Positions 39,952 to 56,688 are shown, numbered from the stretch's first letter. The stretch is DNA of 64,000 nt from Phaffia rhodozyma (GCA_014706385.1 JACGZH010000009.1:930001-994000), one strand, 5' to 3'. Numbers and translations: made by a program. The notes: generated from the letters alone by a model not told the origin.

Positions 39952-40903
39952 ATGTGGAAACCAAAGACGGCTGACTCTGGTACTTTCCGTTCGGCTCCAC
40001 CCACCACGACCTGCCAGGTTCGTTGCTTGCCATCCCATCCCAACTCTATTCTTCGCCTTTGCTATGTGATTGTACGATCTGTTTGAACGCGTCTGATATG
40101 ACGAGATCTTTAATCCTTTCTTTCCTAAACCAGAAATGCCTGCATAAAGGACATTACTCTTATCAATGCAAGAACGAACGGCCGTACAAGCCTAGGCCGA
40201 CGAGGACTCAACAGCTGACGAAACCTGCAAAGAGAGAAGCACCTAGTGTAGAGGTTCCAGAGGAGTTTCTCAACTCTGGGTTCGTCTACTCTTTCTCTTT
40301 TTTCCCTCCACTACATAGGGCTGCACGACGATTAGTCTGACCGAGCTTATCATCCTTTTGGTCTGAATTTAATTGATCTTGGGGCTCATCAGAAAGGGAA
40401 CAGCCACAAAGATATTGGAACAGAAGAGAAAGGAACGAGAGGCGCTCAAGGCTGCCGCTGCCGCTGATGGAGGAAGCTCAAAGAATAAGAAATCGAGACG
40501 AGCGTACGTTACTTCTCTTCAGGTATCTCGCTCTGCTGCTCATGTGTGTCTGTACTGAGTTGTGTGCGTTCTGTCGTTCCGATTGGGTGTGTTTTGGCGG
40601 GTTAAAACCAATAGATCCTCGGTCTCGTCTTCTTCATCCGGATCTGATTCTGACTCTGACTCTGATTCTGACTCTGACTCTGATTCTGGTTCCGACTCGG
40701 ATTCTGGATCAGACTCTGACTCGCGTTCAGATTCTTCCTCCTCTTCCTCCAGACCACGAAAGAGGAGAACGACATCCCATTCTCGTCGAGATGGTCGAGC
40801 CAGGTCATACGACAGTCGATCACCTTCTCCTCCGAGGAAACAAAGGACAAAGAGTCCTGCTCGGTCGGATGAAGAGAGCGATAGGGATCAGAGGAGACGT
40901 TGA
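39952..40903 (+). CDS. ZCCHC10-type zinc knuckle / SR-like protein
   Basis: Four exons: 39952-40017, 40134-40279, 40393-40503, 40615-40903; 203 aa. The start is an ATG giving MWKPKTADSG. The zinc knuckle C-x2-C-x4-H-x4-C (CQKCLHKGHYSYQC) is completed by splicing exon 1 to exon 2. It is followed by KNERPYKPRPTRTQQLTKP, matching the family pattern seen in human ZCCHC10. The C-terminal half is a Ser-Asp repeat coded by GACTCT/GATTCT hexamers (40630-40735), then an Arg/Ser tail (SPSPPRKQRTKSPARS). From family knowledge it is a nuclear protein, probably linked to RNA processing; its biochemical role is not established. The next + strand gene starts 1.5 kb downstream. Confidence 0.88.
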
Positions 40904-42377
40904 ACGAGATACTTAAAAAAAGAACAGAATGAATAGGACCCAGTTTGACGTGTAGTGTATCAATATGATTTCATTCTTCTCTTAAACCGATATGAGCGCG
41001 GAGAATATAGAAGAGATCAGCGATATGCGTCAGAACCTGGTATCCTTTGTTTCCATTAAAACAATTCTTATTTCCTTTCTCTCAGTTCTGATGATTATGT
41101 TTCAAAGAGGTTTAGGTTTGAACGATGCACGACAAGAGTTGTGTAAATGATAACATGATATTCAAAAACAAGGAGTATAACTATAAAGATCCTGCCAGAC
41201 GCAAGACAACAAACAGACCAAAGGCAAAAGGAACACGAATCAGTACTCGGTCTCTCACAACGGAATGTTGTATCAAGAAGAGAAGGAGGGAGATATTAAA
41301 AGGAGGGTTCAGGGCGATTCTGAAAAAAACAATCATTGCCCGAAAGCTATGAAACAGCTTCTAGTTGATATGTGTTTAAAGATGCTTCATCCTTTGAAGA
41401 GAGAGTGTGTGCGTATGCGGACATGGGTATGATCGATTCAGAGAAAGAGAGTACTCACAAGGACAGCAAAGAGAGCGAGAAGTCAATGATGAACGAACGA
41501 GCGAAAAGAGAAAGGATCCTCTGTGATTTTATAGGGCTGAGGAACATCAGGCGAGTTACCCGTGACATTTCCAACTCCGACCGTAGCTAAGGCAGCCCAG
41601 AGGGAGAGAGAGGCGGCCGGTGCGTCAGGTTGTAACCAAGGACGAAGGTGTATGTACCTGACTGCGGATGCTCTTACTACTGCGCGCGCGCGCGATCTCC
41701 CTCCCCGTCTCTTTTTCTCTCTTCTCTCTCTTTCTCTCTCCTCCTCAACACTCTTCCCTTCAGCGGTTTCTTGGTCGGTCTGTTTTCTTTGCTGTGTTCA
41801 CTCTTCTCTCGGAGGAGTCTTGTGTCTCTCTTTATGCGTTGAGCGCGCTCCTTCTGGGTGTATGTATGCGCCTACATTAGCAGGGCGAGGGAGAGGAAAA
41901 ATAGAAGGAGAGAAAAAAGCAAAGGTCGCTTGTCTGAGCTTCTGATACCCCTGCGCTCATCCATTCATTCGTTTCTCTCTCCTTCTTCTTGTTCCGTTTG
42001 ATCCCTTGGATCGTCTCCTTCTGTTCTGCGCTGCTAAAGTGTGCCAGTGTATGCGAGAGAGTGAACAAGTGAGAGACTACGTTCTGGCGAGAAGGTTGTG
42101 GGGTTCGTTCAGGTTCCTCTCATATCTGTCCAGAACGCATCTCTCCTTTTTGCGCGCGCACAAGCCTCACACACACACAAACATACGCAATCACATTCAC
42201 TTTCACAACATCCACATCGATATCTTTCATGAGCGCTCTCTTCGTTGCTTCTGTTTGTCCGTTCGTTCTAAGAGTTATCTAGTACTGACACCCATCCTTT
42301 CCTCTTCATGCTTCGTCTCGGGCGCGCGCGCGTTCCGTTCTCTTCTCCCCATCTGCTTCCGTTCCTCTTACACAGCG
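40904..42377. other. Intergenic region with CG-alternating stretches
   Basis: 1.47 kb upstream of the SET-domain gene. The left half is purine-rich. The right half is pyrimidine-rich and contains alternating CG/GC runs at about 41682-41695, 42151-42161 and 42320-42334, and a CA tract at 42167-42182 with further CA-rich words to about 42205. Open frames here (for example 41562-41945) look spurious. Confidence 0.6.
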
Positions 42378-45300
42378 ATGGCTTCGATCCGACCTCGTCG
42401 GTTCTTCCGACTACCAGAGCGTCCAGTCTCCCATATAGATTCAACCTCGAATTCAAACACTCCTTCTTCCAATGGCGATGCTCTTCCGACGACGACCGCG
42501 ACGGGTGGCAATAACAGTAACAACAATAACACCAACAGCTACTACCATACTTCGTTCTCCAATGGAGGTTATCCCTCCGTCCCACTCACCCACCCGGCCA
42601 TCTTTTTCATCAATGATACATCCACACCAGGTCATGACCCAGAAGTCTATGCCAAGAAGACTAGCGCAACCGTTGCTGTGGGTGATGGAACCCGTCGACG
42701 GTCCGGTCGCGCCAAACCCTCAGGTGGCGTCGGTGTGCCCGCCGCTGGATTCTACATGGAGGATTCGGGCGAAAATGGCGAGTCAGGATCGGCCACCGGT
42801 GGTGTCGGTGGCACCGATAACGGCGGAGCAGGTACCACCGGCGGTAGAGCGGAGAGAGGAGGGAAAAAGCTGAAGAGATTCGTTGGACCCAGAACGTTTG
42901 CCGTCCTGGCCAGTGAAGCAGCAGTGGCAGCAGCGGCAGCGGCCGCCAACAACAACACAGCTGCCACCGGTTCTTCCTCCGCCTCGTCTTCTTCTTCTTC
43001 CACTTCATCCTTTGCGCCGACAAAGTCTGCACCATCGTACGTACCGCGCGAACCGAAAGCGGCGACGACAAAGAAGCCAGCAGCCCGTTCGAGAGCGTTC
43101 AAAGCACCATTTGCCCGTCTATCCGAGACTCCCCTTCCAAAGGCAGGTTCTCAGTCGTCGACTCTGCCACCCGTCCACTCCTCACCCGGTTCGACGTCCA
43201 CTATACTCGCACCCACCGTGACCTCGCTCTTCGTAGGTGGGGTCGACCTAGGGTGTATCCCTCCGTTCGAAGGTGAACTTCCGGCTGGGACGTGGTCGAC
43301 CAAGGATTCGTTCGCCCGTAGGTCCGACAAGGAACGAAAAGCAAGAGTCAAGATCGCCGTTCAGAAACGAATGGAACAAATGGGTCTCCCGGCCAGTCTG
43401 ATTCCAGGCGCACAGGCACAGGCCATCAAGGGAATGCTGAGTGAAGAAGGAACGAGAAGGCCAGGGAATGTAGTCTCTTTGATCAAACCAGGCTTCGCTC
43501 ACGTCGCCACCGGACCGGGCGGGAAAGGTGGAGATCCAAACGTCGTCTTGGTGGGCAGTCCGGGAGAGATCAAGCTGACGGCCGGACAGAAAGCAAAGAG
43601 AAAGGAGGAAGAGTTGAGTATAGCGAACGAGGCGGCTGAACTAGCAAAGTTAAAGCCAGCGACTGCGACCGCACCTGTCGCCGACGTGGCGGAAAAGGAT
43701 GAGAAACCGGTGATTCACTCAATGGGTCCTACCCTGGACTCACAAAGACCGACAAAGAAATCGAAACTGTCGCCTCCGCTCCTGTCCAATCCAGTCTCTG
43801 CTCAAACGGATTCAACGGTGGCTCCTTTTCAGGGCTCATCGTCCTTGACTCAACCAGTACCAACATCATCACAGCAGCAATCATCATTACCACCACCGTC
43901 ACCACCAAGACAGCTCCTGCCGCCAACATTCTCTGTGAACGATGCTTTGTCGAGCCAACCAGATCCCTCTTTCCGGCCACTTCACCGTTCACCTCCTCCT
44001 TCTCATCCTACCTCTCTTAATCTCGCCTCCGGCTCTGTTCCTGCCTCGAACCTATCGCTCATTTTGAATCCGACAGAGTCGGTCGTTGCAGACCAGGCGG
44101 TAGCGGTCAAGAAGAAGGGACCCTCGATCAGATTGAAACTTGGTGGTTTGGGACCCAGCACCGAGCGTGCGTCCTCTGTGCCCATCGGCTCCGTTGCAAA
44201 ATCTATACCATCTACCTTTTCTGTCGCTTCGGCACCTTCATCTTCATCCACACCATCCTCCTCGGCACCATCTTCTTCATCGTCCTCATCTTCTTCGTTG
44301 TCACCCCCTTCATCTTCGGCGCCTCTTCCTGCTCATAATCAGCACCAAACGTCGCTCGCTTCTGTTATACCCTCCAACTTTAATCCTATCCTTGTATCCA
44401 TCCCTTCATCTAGTTTCCTCCCCCGTATCTCCACGGCCTCCACGGCCACACTTGGTGTCAATCCCAACACGACTTTGGATCCCGCTGGGTATGTGGGCGA
44501 CTCGAGCATGAGCGAGGACGGTTCAAAAAACAAACGAAAGGGTAGGGGAAAAGCAAAACCTAAGACCGAATCTCAATTGGGAGCGAGCACAGAAAAGGAA
44601 GGAAAAACTGGAAAGAATGGAGGAAAAGCGATGGCGGAGATCGATGGGAAGAAGGCAGGGTTCAAGATGATTACGAAGAGTACGTCTTCTTGAGGATTGA
44701 TAGGATGGCGTTTTTTTCCTTCTCTTCTCTCTGTTTTGCCCTCCTTTGGTTTCCTTCCTTATGGTTGGACTGAGAACATGAAAGATGAACAAACTGTTAT
44801 GGAATGTGCGACGTGATGTGGGGAATATCTTTCTATGTAATCATGGAATTAACCAGATACGTATCCTAATCGAGCGAAGGATCTGGCCCAGCCATCAGAA
44901 TGCGAGTAAGTCATAGAACCATGTCTTATTGAGCTTGAGGAAAATGGCCTCAGAACCCAGAGGTGAAAACATATGCTCATTTCTGTTCTATTCCGTATCA
45001 TTTCTTCTTCTTCTCGTTCATATCTTCATTTTCAAACCCAATTTTTATCATCTTTGCTTCCATCTTTTCAACTTGCTTTGATCGGGGTTGGATCGCACTG
45101 ACTTGCGGTAAAAAAAAGATGTCGACCACCACCGGGATGGAAACCTGAAGACAGGGATCAAGGTAGTTTGATCGATGCCTGCGGAGAACACTGTGTAAAT
45201 CGGTGAGGAATTCCTCTCATCTAACCATATTCGGGTGTTGATGTCTATGTCGGTACTCGGTATTGATATCTTCCCGAATCAATTTAAATCGATCCGAATG

Positions 45301-46633
45301 GGCTTCTTAGAGCGATGCAGTATCTATGTCATCCCAAGAACTGTCGGTTCGGAGAAGTGTTCGTCCTTCTTCTTTCCCTCTTCTTCTCTTCCTATCCTCA
45401 TCGACTAGAAGCAGAGCAGAAGCTAAGAGATTTGAATGGATGGATGGATTAAACGTATGTAGATGCTTGAACAAGTCTCTCTATAAAAGAACAGGACCGT
45501 CTATCAAAGTCTTCTCCGTGAGTCTTTCTTTCTTTTGTACTGTCTGTTGTATTAATCTCAATAGATAGACTAAACAGTTGAGCGCTTCTCGTTAAATGAG
45601 CTTGGTTAGACATCTGATCGGGGGTTCACCGTTAAAGCTATGGAGTTCATTCCAGCGAATTCTTTTGTCATTGATTATCGGGGAGAGGTTTGTTTCATTC
45701 TTCCTCCTATGTTATTCTAAGTTTTATTTCGGCTAACCTTTCACTCCTCCTTTCAAAATCAATATCTTCCTTTTCTTTGAACTGAATGAAATTAAATGCA
45801 CAAAAGGTTGTATCGACCACGGAATACTATGATCGACTCGGTTCTATCTACGGGGACAGGAAGGAGTTCTATGCGGTTGACTATGGAGATGGAGAGGTAC
45901 TTGATTCTGGGTTGAAAGGGAATATTGCTCGGTTTATCAACCGTCCGTTCCTTTTTCGCTCCCTCTTCTACTCTTCTTGTCTTTGATCAAGACCTTACTG
46001 AGTGCGCGCTCTTCATTATATGTCTAACGGACCAAAAACAGATGGCTGTGATCCAAATCTTCGGGTCGAAAAATGGATGACGCTCGGAGAAGGGTTTGAG
46101 GTAGGTCAACGCTTCATCTTTGACTAGAAACCAAGTCGAAGAGGCTCAAAGAATATTCTTGTCTTTTATTGTTTTCGGATCTTCCTTTCCTTTCGAAGGA
46201 ATACGAGGTAGGGTTCTGGACAACGAGAGATATCAAAGCTGGCGAAGAACTTTTCTACGACTACAATGTGAATTCCTTCCCCTTTCTCTACATTCAGATT
46301 GAACCGCGCTTTTGGCCTGTTGTTTCATGTCGATTCTGACTATATTCGACCGATTAGTTTGATTCTTTCTCTACAAAGATCAAATCGACCGCTGCCGCTC
46401 AAACCGGTACTGAGTCAACGCCTACCTCAGGGTCGACCACCTTGATCGTACCCGGCCGACAACGCTGTCTGTGTGGAGCGGCTTATTGTACCGGTTGGGT
46501 AGGAGGTGCAAAACAAGCGGCGAAAGAGCTGGCAAACGTCAAGAGAGGAGAGATCGATGATGATGTGATAGGTAAAGAGTCCGGAAAGGAACCTGCAAAG
46601 AGAGGGAGGAAAAGGAAGAGTCTGGTCGGTTAA
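42378..46633 (+). CDS. SET-domain histone methyltransferase, Ash1-like (AWS-SET-post-SET)
   Basis: Ten exons: 42378-44679, 44857-44905, 45119-45202, 45311-45358, 45463-45517, 45610-45687, 45807-45942, 46042-46100, 46199-46267, 46358-46633; about 1,051 aa. Exon 1 codes a long disordered N-terminus rich in Ser/Ala/Pro/Asn with one conserved-looking block (SLFVGGVDLGCIPPFEGELP, then a basic helix). The AWS domain covers about residues 775-838 (PSECECRPPPGW, DACGEHCVNRAMQYLCHPKNC, GEVCLN). The SET domain follows to about 960 (DRGFTVKAMEFIPANSFVID, ARFINHGCDPN, EELFYDYN). The post-SET is RCLCGAAYCTGW near 997. The protein stops soon after post-SET with no WW or SRI region, which favours an Ash1-like H3K36 enzyme over Set2. 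The usual NHSC reads NHGC here. Upstream ATGs in the long frame from 42006 are judged to be leader. Confidence 0.88.
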
Positions 46634-46901
46634 TGAACGTTTAGATTTCATGTTATCGTTTTCTATTCCATCTGTTCCTCTTGCCACTTCCTCTTGAATG
46701 ATCGCGCTCTCTCTATCGTTTTTCTTTCGTATCCCAAGACTTTGTTTCGCTCTGTGTGCTTAGTTTGAACAGAATGGTTGGGCTAGATCACGTGACCAAG
46801 CCAACTGTGCAAAGATCTTATCTCTTCTGGGGATAATCTGACTCGGTTTGGGAATCTCTCAACCAACCAACCAACCGTCATTGGATTCCTTTTCCATTTC
46901 C

Positions 46902-49554
46902 ATGCTGATTGCTATTCGAAACTTCTGTCCTAGACATCCTTCTCATTGCCTCTCAAAGGCAGGACTGGTGGCTACACGATGGGCTCAACACAGACAGCTT
47001 AACTCATCCAGTCTGAACCAACAGACGGAGATTGTACAGAATCAAAAGGCTCGTCAAGAATTGAAGGATGTGACTCGGATAGACCAACTTCTTGATCAAG
47101 TGGGCCGTAAGTTTTGTTTTTTATTTGTTTTGCTTATTGACTCAAGGGCTTGATGTCCGCTAGGATACTAAGAGATTTTTCTTTGTGTATGTTGATTCTT
47201 GAAAAAAAAAGGTGATCAAACTATATCATCCGATAGACAAGGGATTGCTATGAGACCATCTGGTCAACTATGGCAGGGTGTTCGAAACATCGAGCCTTGG
47301 AGTTTCACCTATTATCCTGGAATGGATAGTCAAGATAAGAAGGGTGTAAAGTCGCGAGGGACTGAAGAAGCGAAGCCTGCTGTGAGGTCGGATGAAAAGG
47401 AGGAGGAGCTACCGCCTAGACGGATGTCTGACTCTTACGTTGAGGTTAGTCTCTCTGCCCTAAGGTTGCTTCTTATACAAGCTAGCGGCTAAAGTAACTT
47501 TGACTTGCTTTCGTATCTCGTCACATCGTCGAACATATGATGTGCGCTTGGACTGGACAGATCAACCTTCCTTTGGCGTCAGACCCAACTCTGCTAAATG
47601 ACTACATCTCCACTTCTGGCGGTTTACGGATTGGGAAGCTTACAGAGCATATAGACTCCTTGGCAGGCGCGATCGCCTATAAGCACCTGTATGTCCCGGC
47701 CAAGTCACAGGATGATGGCTCTGTAGGAACAGATGGAGAAGCGAAATCTTCGGTTTATATGGCAACCGCTTCAGCCGACAGATTAGATTTGTTCAAGGAT
47801 CTCTTGGTTCGTATCTTTGAGTTTATGTCTTTCCTGCCTTCCCTCGTATTGATGGCTCAAGCTTGCGCTCGCTCCATGTCTTTAACGGATAGGTTCAAGA
47901 CCTGAGATTGAGTGGCCAGGTTTGTTTCGTGGGGAGCAGCAGTATGGAGGTATTTGTTCGGATGGAGGGACTTCGGGGGCCAGACGAAAAGAGCGAGACT
48001 CTCATGCTAGGTATATGTGCTATGTTCATCCGTGACATCGTGATCTGAAGTAGAAACTCACGGCGCTTGCCTATGTTTGTGTTGTTATCTCTGATCGTCA
48101 AACAAACCAGGGAGGTTCACCATGGTTGCCAGAGATACTAGGTTTCATACCGCTAGACGGATCAACTCACTTTTGATAGAAACTCCAGAGGAGAAAGAGT
48201 TATTCCAAGTCGGAAAAGGTTCATACATATATCTCTACGAGTGTCTACGTCTCAATGATACACACTCACTCTGACACCACTCTTCTTGCTCCATCAGAGC
48301 ATAAAAGGCGAAAACAGGCTAGCTCGAAGACATCTTTGTCGAAAGTCCCTCCTACATCTGAGGAGATGGCGATTCTTCATCAGTTTATCCTAAACCATCA
48401 ATCTATTGATGCAGCTAAAAGCGAGGGGAAGAGAATTGTGAAGATGGAAGACACTCTGGTGAGTCGATGGATGCCTTCACCCCTTCATCGAGAATAGCGC
48501 TTATATGCTCCTTTCATGTACTGTTTTACTTTGAATCGCAGACAAGCGCCGACCACCTAATGCAGTCAGTATATATGTAGTCACGTACGATCCTCTTGAG
48601 TAGCGAATCTAATCTAATTCTGTTGCGGCCTTTGGTTGAGCTAGTCCTCAGCAGAGAAACATGCATTCCAAGATCTTTGGAGGTCAGGACATCTCTCAAT
48701 TCTGGTCCCTTGAGCTCTCGAGTCCAGGATGAACTGGGTTCAATTTTTTCTTCTTTCCTGTCTTGTTGCTCAACCAGGATATCTGATGAGGTTAGCGTAC
48801 GAGCTGTCGTACAGTAACGTCGTACTATTCACTCGAAGCCCGATGAAGTTTTTGTGAGTCCTATCTATGCTACACATACGTTTCCCCTATCCTGGTCTGA
48901 TGGTTTTCTGTTTGGAACGACAGAGCTCTAGATGAGATCTCATTCAAGTAAGATCTATTTTGGTCTTTACTTCTTATTACTTCTCTATAAGAATCTCTGA
49001 TTCAGATGTGTATGTTCTCATGCTATTCGCGCGACAGACTTCCAGTCCCGATCGGTTCTGTCCTTCGGTTAACGGCCGTGGTGACCCATACGGACTCGAG
49101 CACAAACCAGGTCCACTCTCAAGTGACGGCTGATGTGGTTGATGTTTCCACCGGTAGAAGAAACACCACCAACGTACGTTTATCCTTCCCTCCTTATTCA
49201 GCGCATCTTTATACTGATTTCTTTGTTGGCTTGTTCGATTCTTGGTGCGTTCTTTGGTTACGAAGGATTTCCACTTTACATGGCAAAAAGAAGACAACGG
49301 GGCAGGATTAGACGTCGAAGTTATCCCCAATGTCCGTCCTTCCCTCTTTCACCTTCTTGACCGTTTCTCGTGCGTTGAATCGGTATCAACCGACAATCCT
49401 CTAATAATCTTGGGTTTGTCTTTCTCGGGGTGGGGGGTGGGGGGTTGTTCTGGAATGAAAACAGACATATGCAGAATCGATGAGTTGGTTAGAAGCTCGT
49501 AGACGATTAGCAGTCGGCAACAAGATGAGGGGACTCTATGTTCAGTCTACTTGA
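46902..49554 (+). CDS. Mitochondrial acyl-CoA thioesterase, ACOT9/10 type (double hotdog)
   Basis: Hydrolyses acyl-CoA to free acid and CoA; function from the ACOT9 family. Thirteen exons: 46902-47106, 47212-47444, 47561-47806, 47893-48010, 48111-48218, 48298-48458, 48542-48568, 48652-48682, 48778-48853, 48924-48947, 49038-49173, 49266-49331, 49465-49554; about 506 aa. The N-terminus MLIAIRNFCPRHPSHCLSKA is basic and fits a mitochondrial targeting peptide. The first hotdog has SGGLRIGKLTEHIDSLAGAI, TASADRLDL and DLRLSGQVCFVGSSSMEV. The second has SADHLM, MHSKIFGGYLMRLAYELSY, LALDEISFK and VPIGSVLRLTAVV. Exons 7, 8 and 10 are 27, 31 and 24 nt; each is needed to join conserved motifs in frame. 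The assignment rests on motif order across both domains. Confidence 0.9.
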
Positions 49555-50427
49555 TACTCTCCTGGCCTGTTCTCTCAGGTCTTTGTTCTATCTTTCTCTT
49601 TCTGTCTGGTCTTTCGAAGGTTGTAATATCGAGATCTCTTTCTCTCGGCGCTTTTCTCGTTGTATCCTGATGTTGATTCGTCTTTTTCTTGATTTGCTGA
49701 ACCGAACTATTCAAACGAGATGAAACAAAATAAAATCGGAGATTAACCACAACACAACACGAGGTAAAAAGAAAGAAGAAAAAAGAAAGGAAAGAAGGAT
49801 CCAGGCACATCACTGTCATCACATAGAAAGGGAGAACCAACAAGCAAGAAAGTGAACGAAAAAAAAGGTCGAGGGAGAAAAAAAGGAAGAGGTTTTGTAT
49901 AGCGAATAGAATTTTAAGGAACGCAAAAGAGTGGGGAGGAAAAAGGAGAAAGAAAGACGCAATCGGGTAGAGTGAATCTCGGAGCAACCTACATTTGAAG
50001 TCGAGAATGATCGATGGTTCTTCAATTAAAACTTGATCCAACAAGAGAGGAGAAAGAAAGATGAACCATGAGCGAAGAAAAGTTTATCTATATATGAAGA
50101 AGATTCGGAAGAATAGAAGACATTATCGATCAAAACAATCAATAGGGAAAGACGGAGAATCTGGCGTTCGCAATCACTAGCGAGTAAGGAAGAAGGTTGT
50201 ACAAAAAGGAGAAGATAAAGCCCGAAGGCCGCGGTCGAGGAATTAAGAGAAGCCTAGGAAGGGGTCATAAAATGGAAGAAAAACAGATACGGAGGAAGGC
50301 AAGAGGGACAACAGTGATACCGAGCAAGATGAAGGATGGAAAGAAAGTAAGGTGTTCAAGAGATCCAGAGGAAACAAGGATAAGAAAAAATAGGCCAGCT
50401 AGCCGGAGTATAGACGTGTGTGTCGTA
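49555..50427. other. Convergent intergenic region
   Basis: About 870 bp between the thioesterase and PKC1 stop codons. It is purine-rich on + (GGAAAGAAGG words), with no recognisable gene. Long open frames on the minus strand here are low-complexity. Confidence 0.6.
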
Positions 50428-54814
<4,387 letters not shown>

Positions 54815-55599
54815 CTTGATCGGTTAAGAGACCGACAGGCCGATCGACAGACCAGATTTATGATAGATCAGAGAAGGAAGATGAAGAAAAGAGGCGCCAA
54901 GGTCGGGTAAAAGATTGGATATCCGAGACATGGGGTTCATAGAGAGTAGGAGAGGGTTGGACGAACAAAAGACAGAGAACCAAGTCAGTCTTCTATCTTG
55001 GAGACTGTCGCCTTAATTGACGACGCAGAATGATTCAGAAACAAGGATGATCGATGTGGTCTGCATAAGGGCAAACCGCTTTTTTTTATTTTTATAACCA
55101 AACAGAGAGCAGAAGAGCGAATTTTCTGTATGTTTTATGAGGAGAAGAGGAAAAACGATGTGTGATACCGAGCGATGATGAAGAGACGTGCTAATTGAAC
55201 ATGGGATGATTGAACTCTTCATCGCTCTCCTGTCATACGTCCATCTGGTTGTTTTTTTCCTTCTGCTTCTTCTCCTTTTCTCCCCTCTTGCTTGCCTCAC
55301 TTATGTGACAAGCCCATCACTGAAGATGCCTCCAATATCTTACAGGATGATCTGCGATAGTATGATCTTTGAGAGAGAGCAAAGAGTAGTGAAGAAAAGA
55401 GAGATAGAGGAAAGGAAGAAAGGAAACACCAAAGAAAAAAACAAGGAGGCAGGCAAGCAAGATAGATGAAACGCACCATGTAAGCGACAAAGAAGCAGCT
55501 CCCACTTGATGTACTCGGCTGAGAGGAAGGTAAAGGAGGTGTAGAAACTTGTTGGTAAGGACAGAGACACAAGAGAGGGACGAATACAGAAAGAGTGAT

Positions 55600-55626
55600 G
55601 GTGAGTGAGTGAGTGAGTGAGTGAGT
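55600..55626. repeat. TGAG tetranucleotide run
   Basis: About six TGAG units, reading CTCA on the PKC1 coding strand. Confidence 0.9.
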
Positions 55627-55724
55627 AAGAAGGATAAGATACCCAGGAGAGAGAGATGAGAGAAAGAGAGTGCGGATGGAAGAAAAGGACGAATGGAGAA
55701 CGAGGCCAAGATGGAAAACAATAC

Positions 55725-55998
55725 GAATTTGTTATAGTTGTAATACGATCGCTGATTACGAATTTCCTAATGGGAAGATCAATACGATTTTGAATACAGT
55801 TCATACTACAGTTTTCAATAGGTTTGCTATTGAGATCTGTAGTGTTGCTTGAGATGTGATTTTTATTAGGATTTCCTTCAGAATTCATAGTAGAATTTCT
55901 AGTAGAACTCCTAGTAAGCTTTCTAATACTTTCTAATATGATTTGGATTACAAATTCGAGTACAACCTCAAATACAATTTCCAACACAGACAAATACA
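55725..55998. repeat. Degenerate 12-bp tandem array (minisatellite)
   Basis: From 55785 to 55928 the sequence splits without gaps into twelve 12-bp units, for example CGATTTTGAATA, CAGTTCATACTA, CAGTTTTCAATA, GAATTCATAGTA, GAATTTCTAGTA, GAACTCCTAGTA, AGCTTTCTAATA. After a 22-bp interruption the register resumes at 55951 with CAAATTCGAGTA, CAACCTCAAATA, CAATTTCCAACA. The rough consensus is SAATTTCTAGTA. Looser units precede 55785. Confidence 0.8.
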
Positions 55999-56297
55999 CA
56001 CCGACACTCTCTCTCTATATACCGGTGGCTGTGCGTTAGCGAGTACGCCCGTCAAGCAGCTATACAGCCTCAGGCATAGGTCAAAAACAACGTCTTGTTC
56101 TTCCATTCTCTAACGCCGACGTCATGTTGTCTGTGACCCATCATGAATACGTCATGATCTGTCTTTTCTTCGTTCCCTTTGCTTCAAGCTGGAAACCAGT
56201 GTGATGCAACCATGAAGTCGTTGGGGATTGAGTGATGACTCTTTGGCCCATCGTATTGGCCAACGCTTTCCAGTCTCTCAGTTGGCTTTTCTCAGAA

Positions 56298-56348
56298 CGC
56301 ACATATAATTACACATACACATATACATACACATACACATACACATGT
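56298..56348 (+). repeat. ACATAC repeat tract
   Basis: Repeated ACACATAC/ATACAC hexamers about 340 nt upstream of the next + strand start codon. Confidence 0.85.
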
Positions 56349-56688
56349 ACCTATCTCCCTCTTTCTCTTGCGCGCGCACATGTTCTACTCCGTCATATGT
56401 AGTATGAGCCCAACAGAAACCTATGCATATACTTGAATAGCATCCAGGCTGCCAGAAAACGCTTAGTCATCAAGCTCACATCGGGTAGTCTAGCGGTAGC
56501 CATGGTTACAGTCCCTCGGGTAACCTTCGGGCCAGTCTGTTTCATCATCACTGGCCGTGTCGGTTTGTTTCCTTCCGGCGGATTCTTTCACAGACGATAC
56601 AACCATCTCGCTTCCATCTTACCTCGACCATCCAGTCGTCTTGCACTCTCTTTCTAAAGAACATAAAGCATACTTACGTCTCCAAACA

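Larger units (their letters stand above)
54815..56688. other. Divergent intergenic region with a 12-bp array
   Basis: 1.9 kb between PKC1 (-) and the GDP-mannose gene (+). The PKC1 first exon probably lies in the first 130 bp. It contains a TGAG tetranucleotide run (55600-55626), a degenerate 12-bp tandem array (about 55725-55998) and an ACATAC tract (56298-56348). The minus-strand frame 55340-55999 crosses the array and has no credible protein features. Confidence 0.65.

Noticed and set aside
40630..40735. GACTCT hexamer repeats as a stand-alone minisatellite
   Set aside because: They code the Ser-Asp repeat of the zinc-knuckle protein in frame, so the coding explanation is sufficient.
42006..42377. 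Start of the SET protein at the upstream ATG (42006)
   Set aside because: The translated stretch is Leu/Phe/Arg-rich leader sequence crossing CG and CA tracts; MASIRPRRFF at 42378 is a more natural start.
45326..45568. 80-aa frame MSSQELSVRRSVRPS as a separate gene
   Set aside because: It is an out-of-frame reading across two exons and an intron of the SET gene. The correct join (donor at 45359, acceptor before 45463) gives GEVCLNKSLYKR.
55340..55999. Minus-strand open frame of 219 aa crossing the 12-bp array
   Set aside because: A 12-bp repeat stays open in frame by its nature (four-residue period). The rest is Ser/Leu/Phe-rich antisense of purine-rich DNA.
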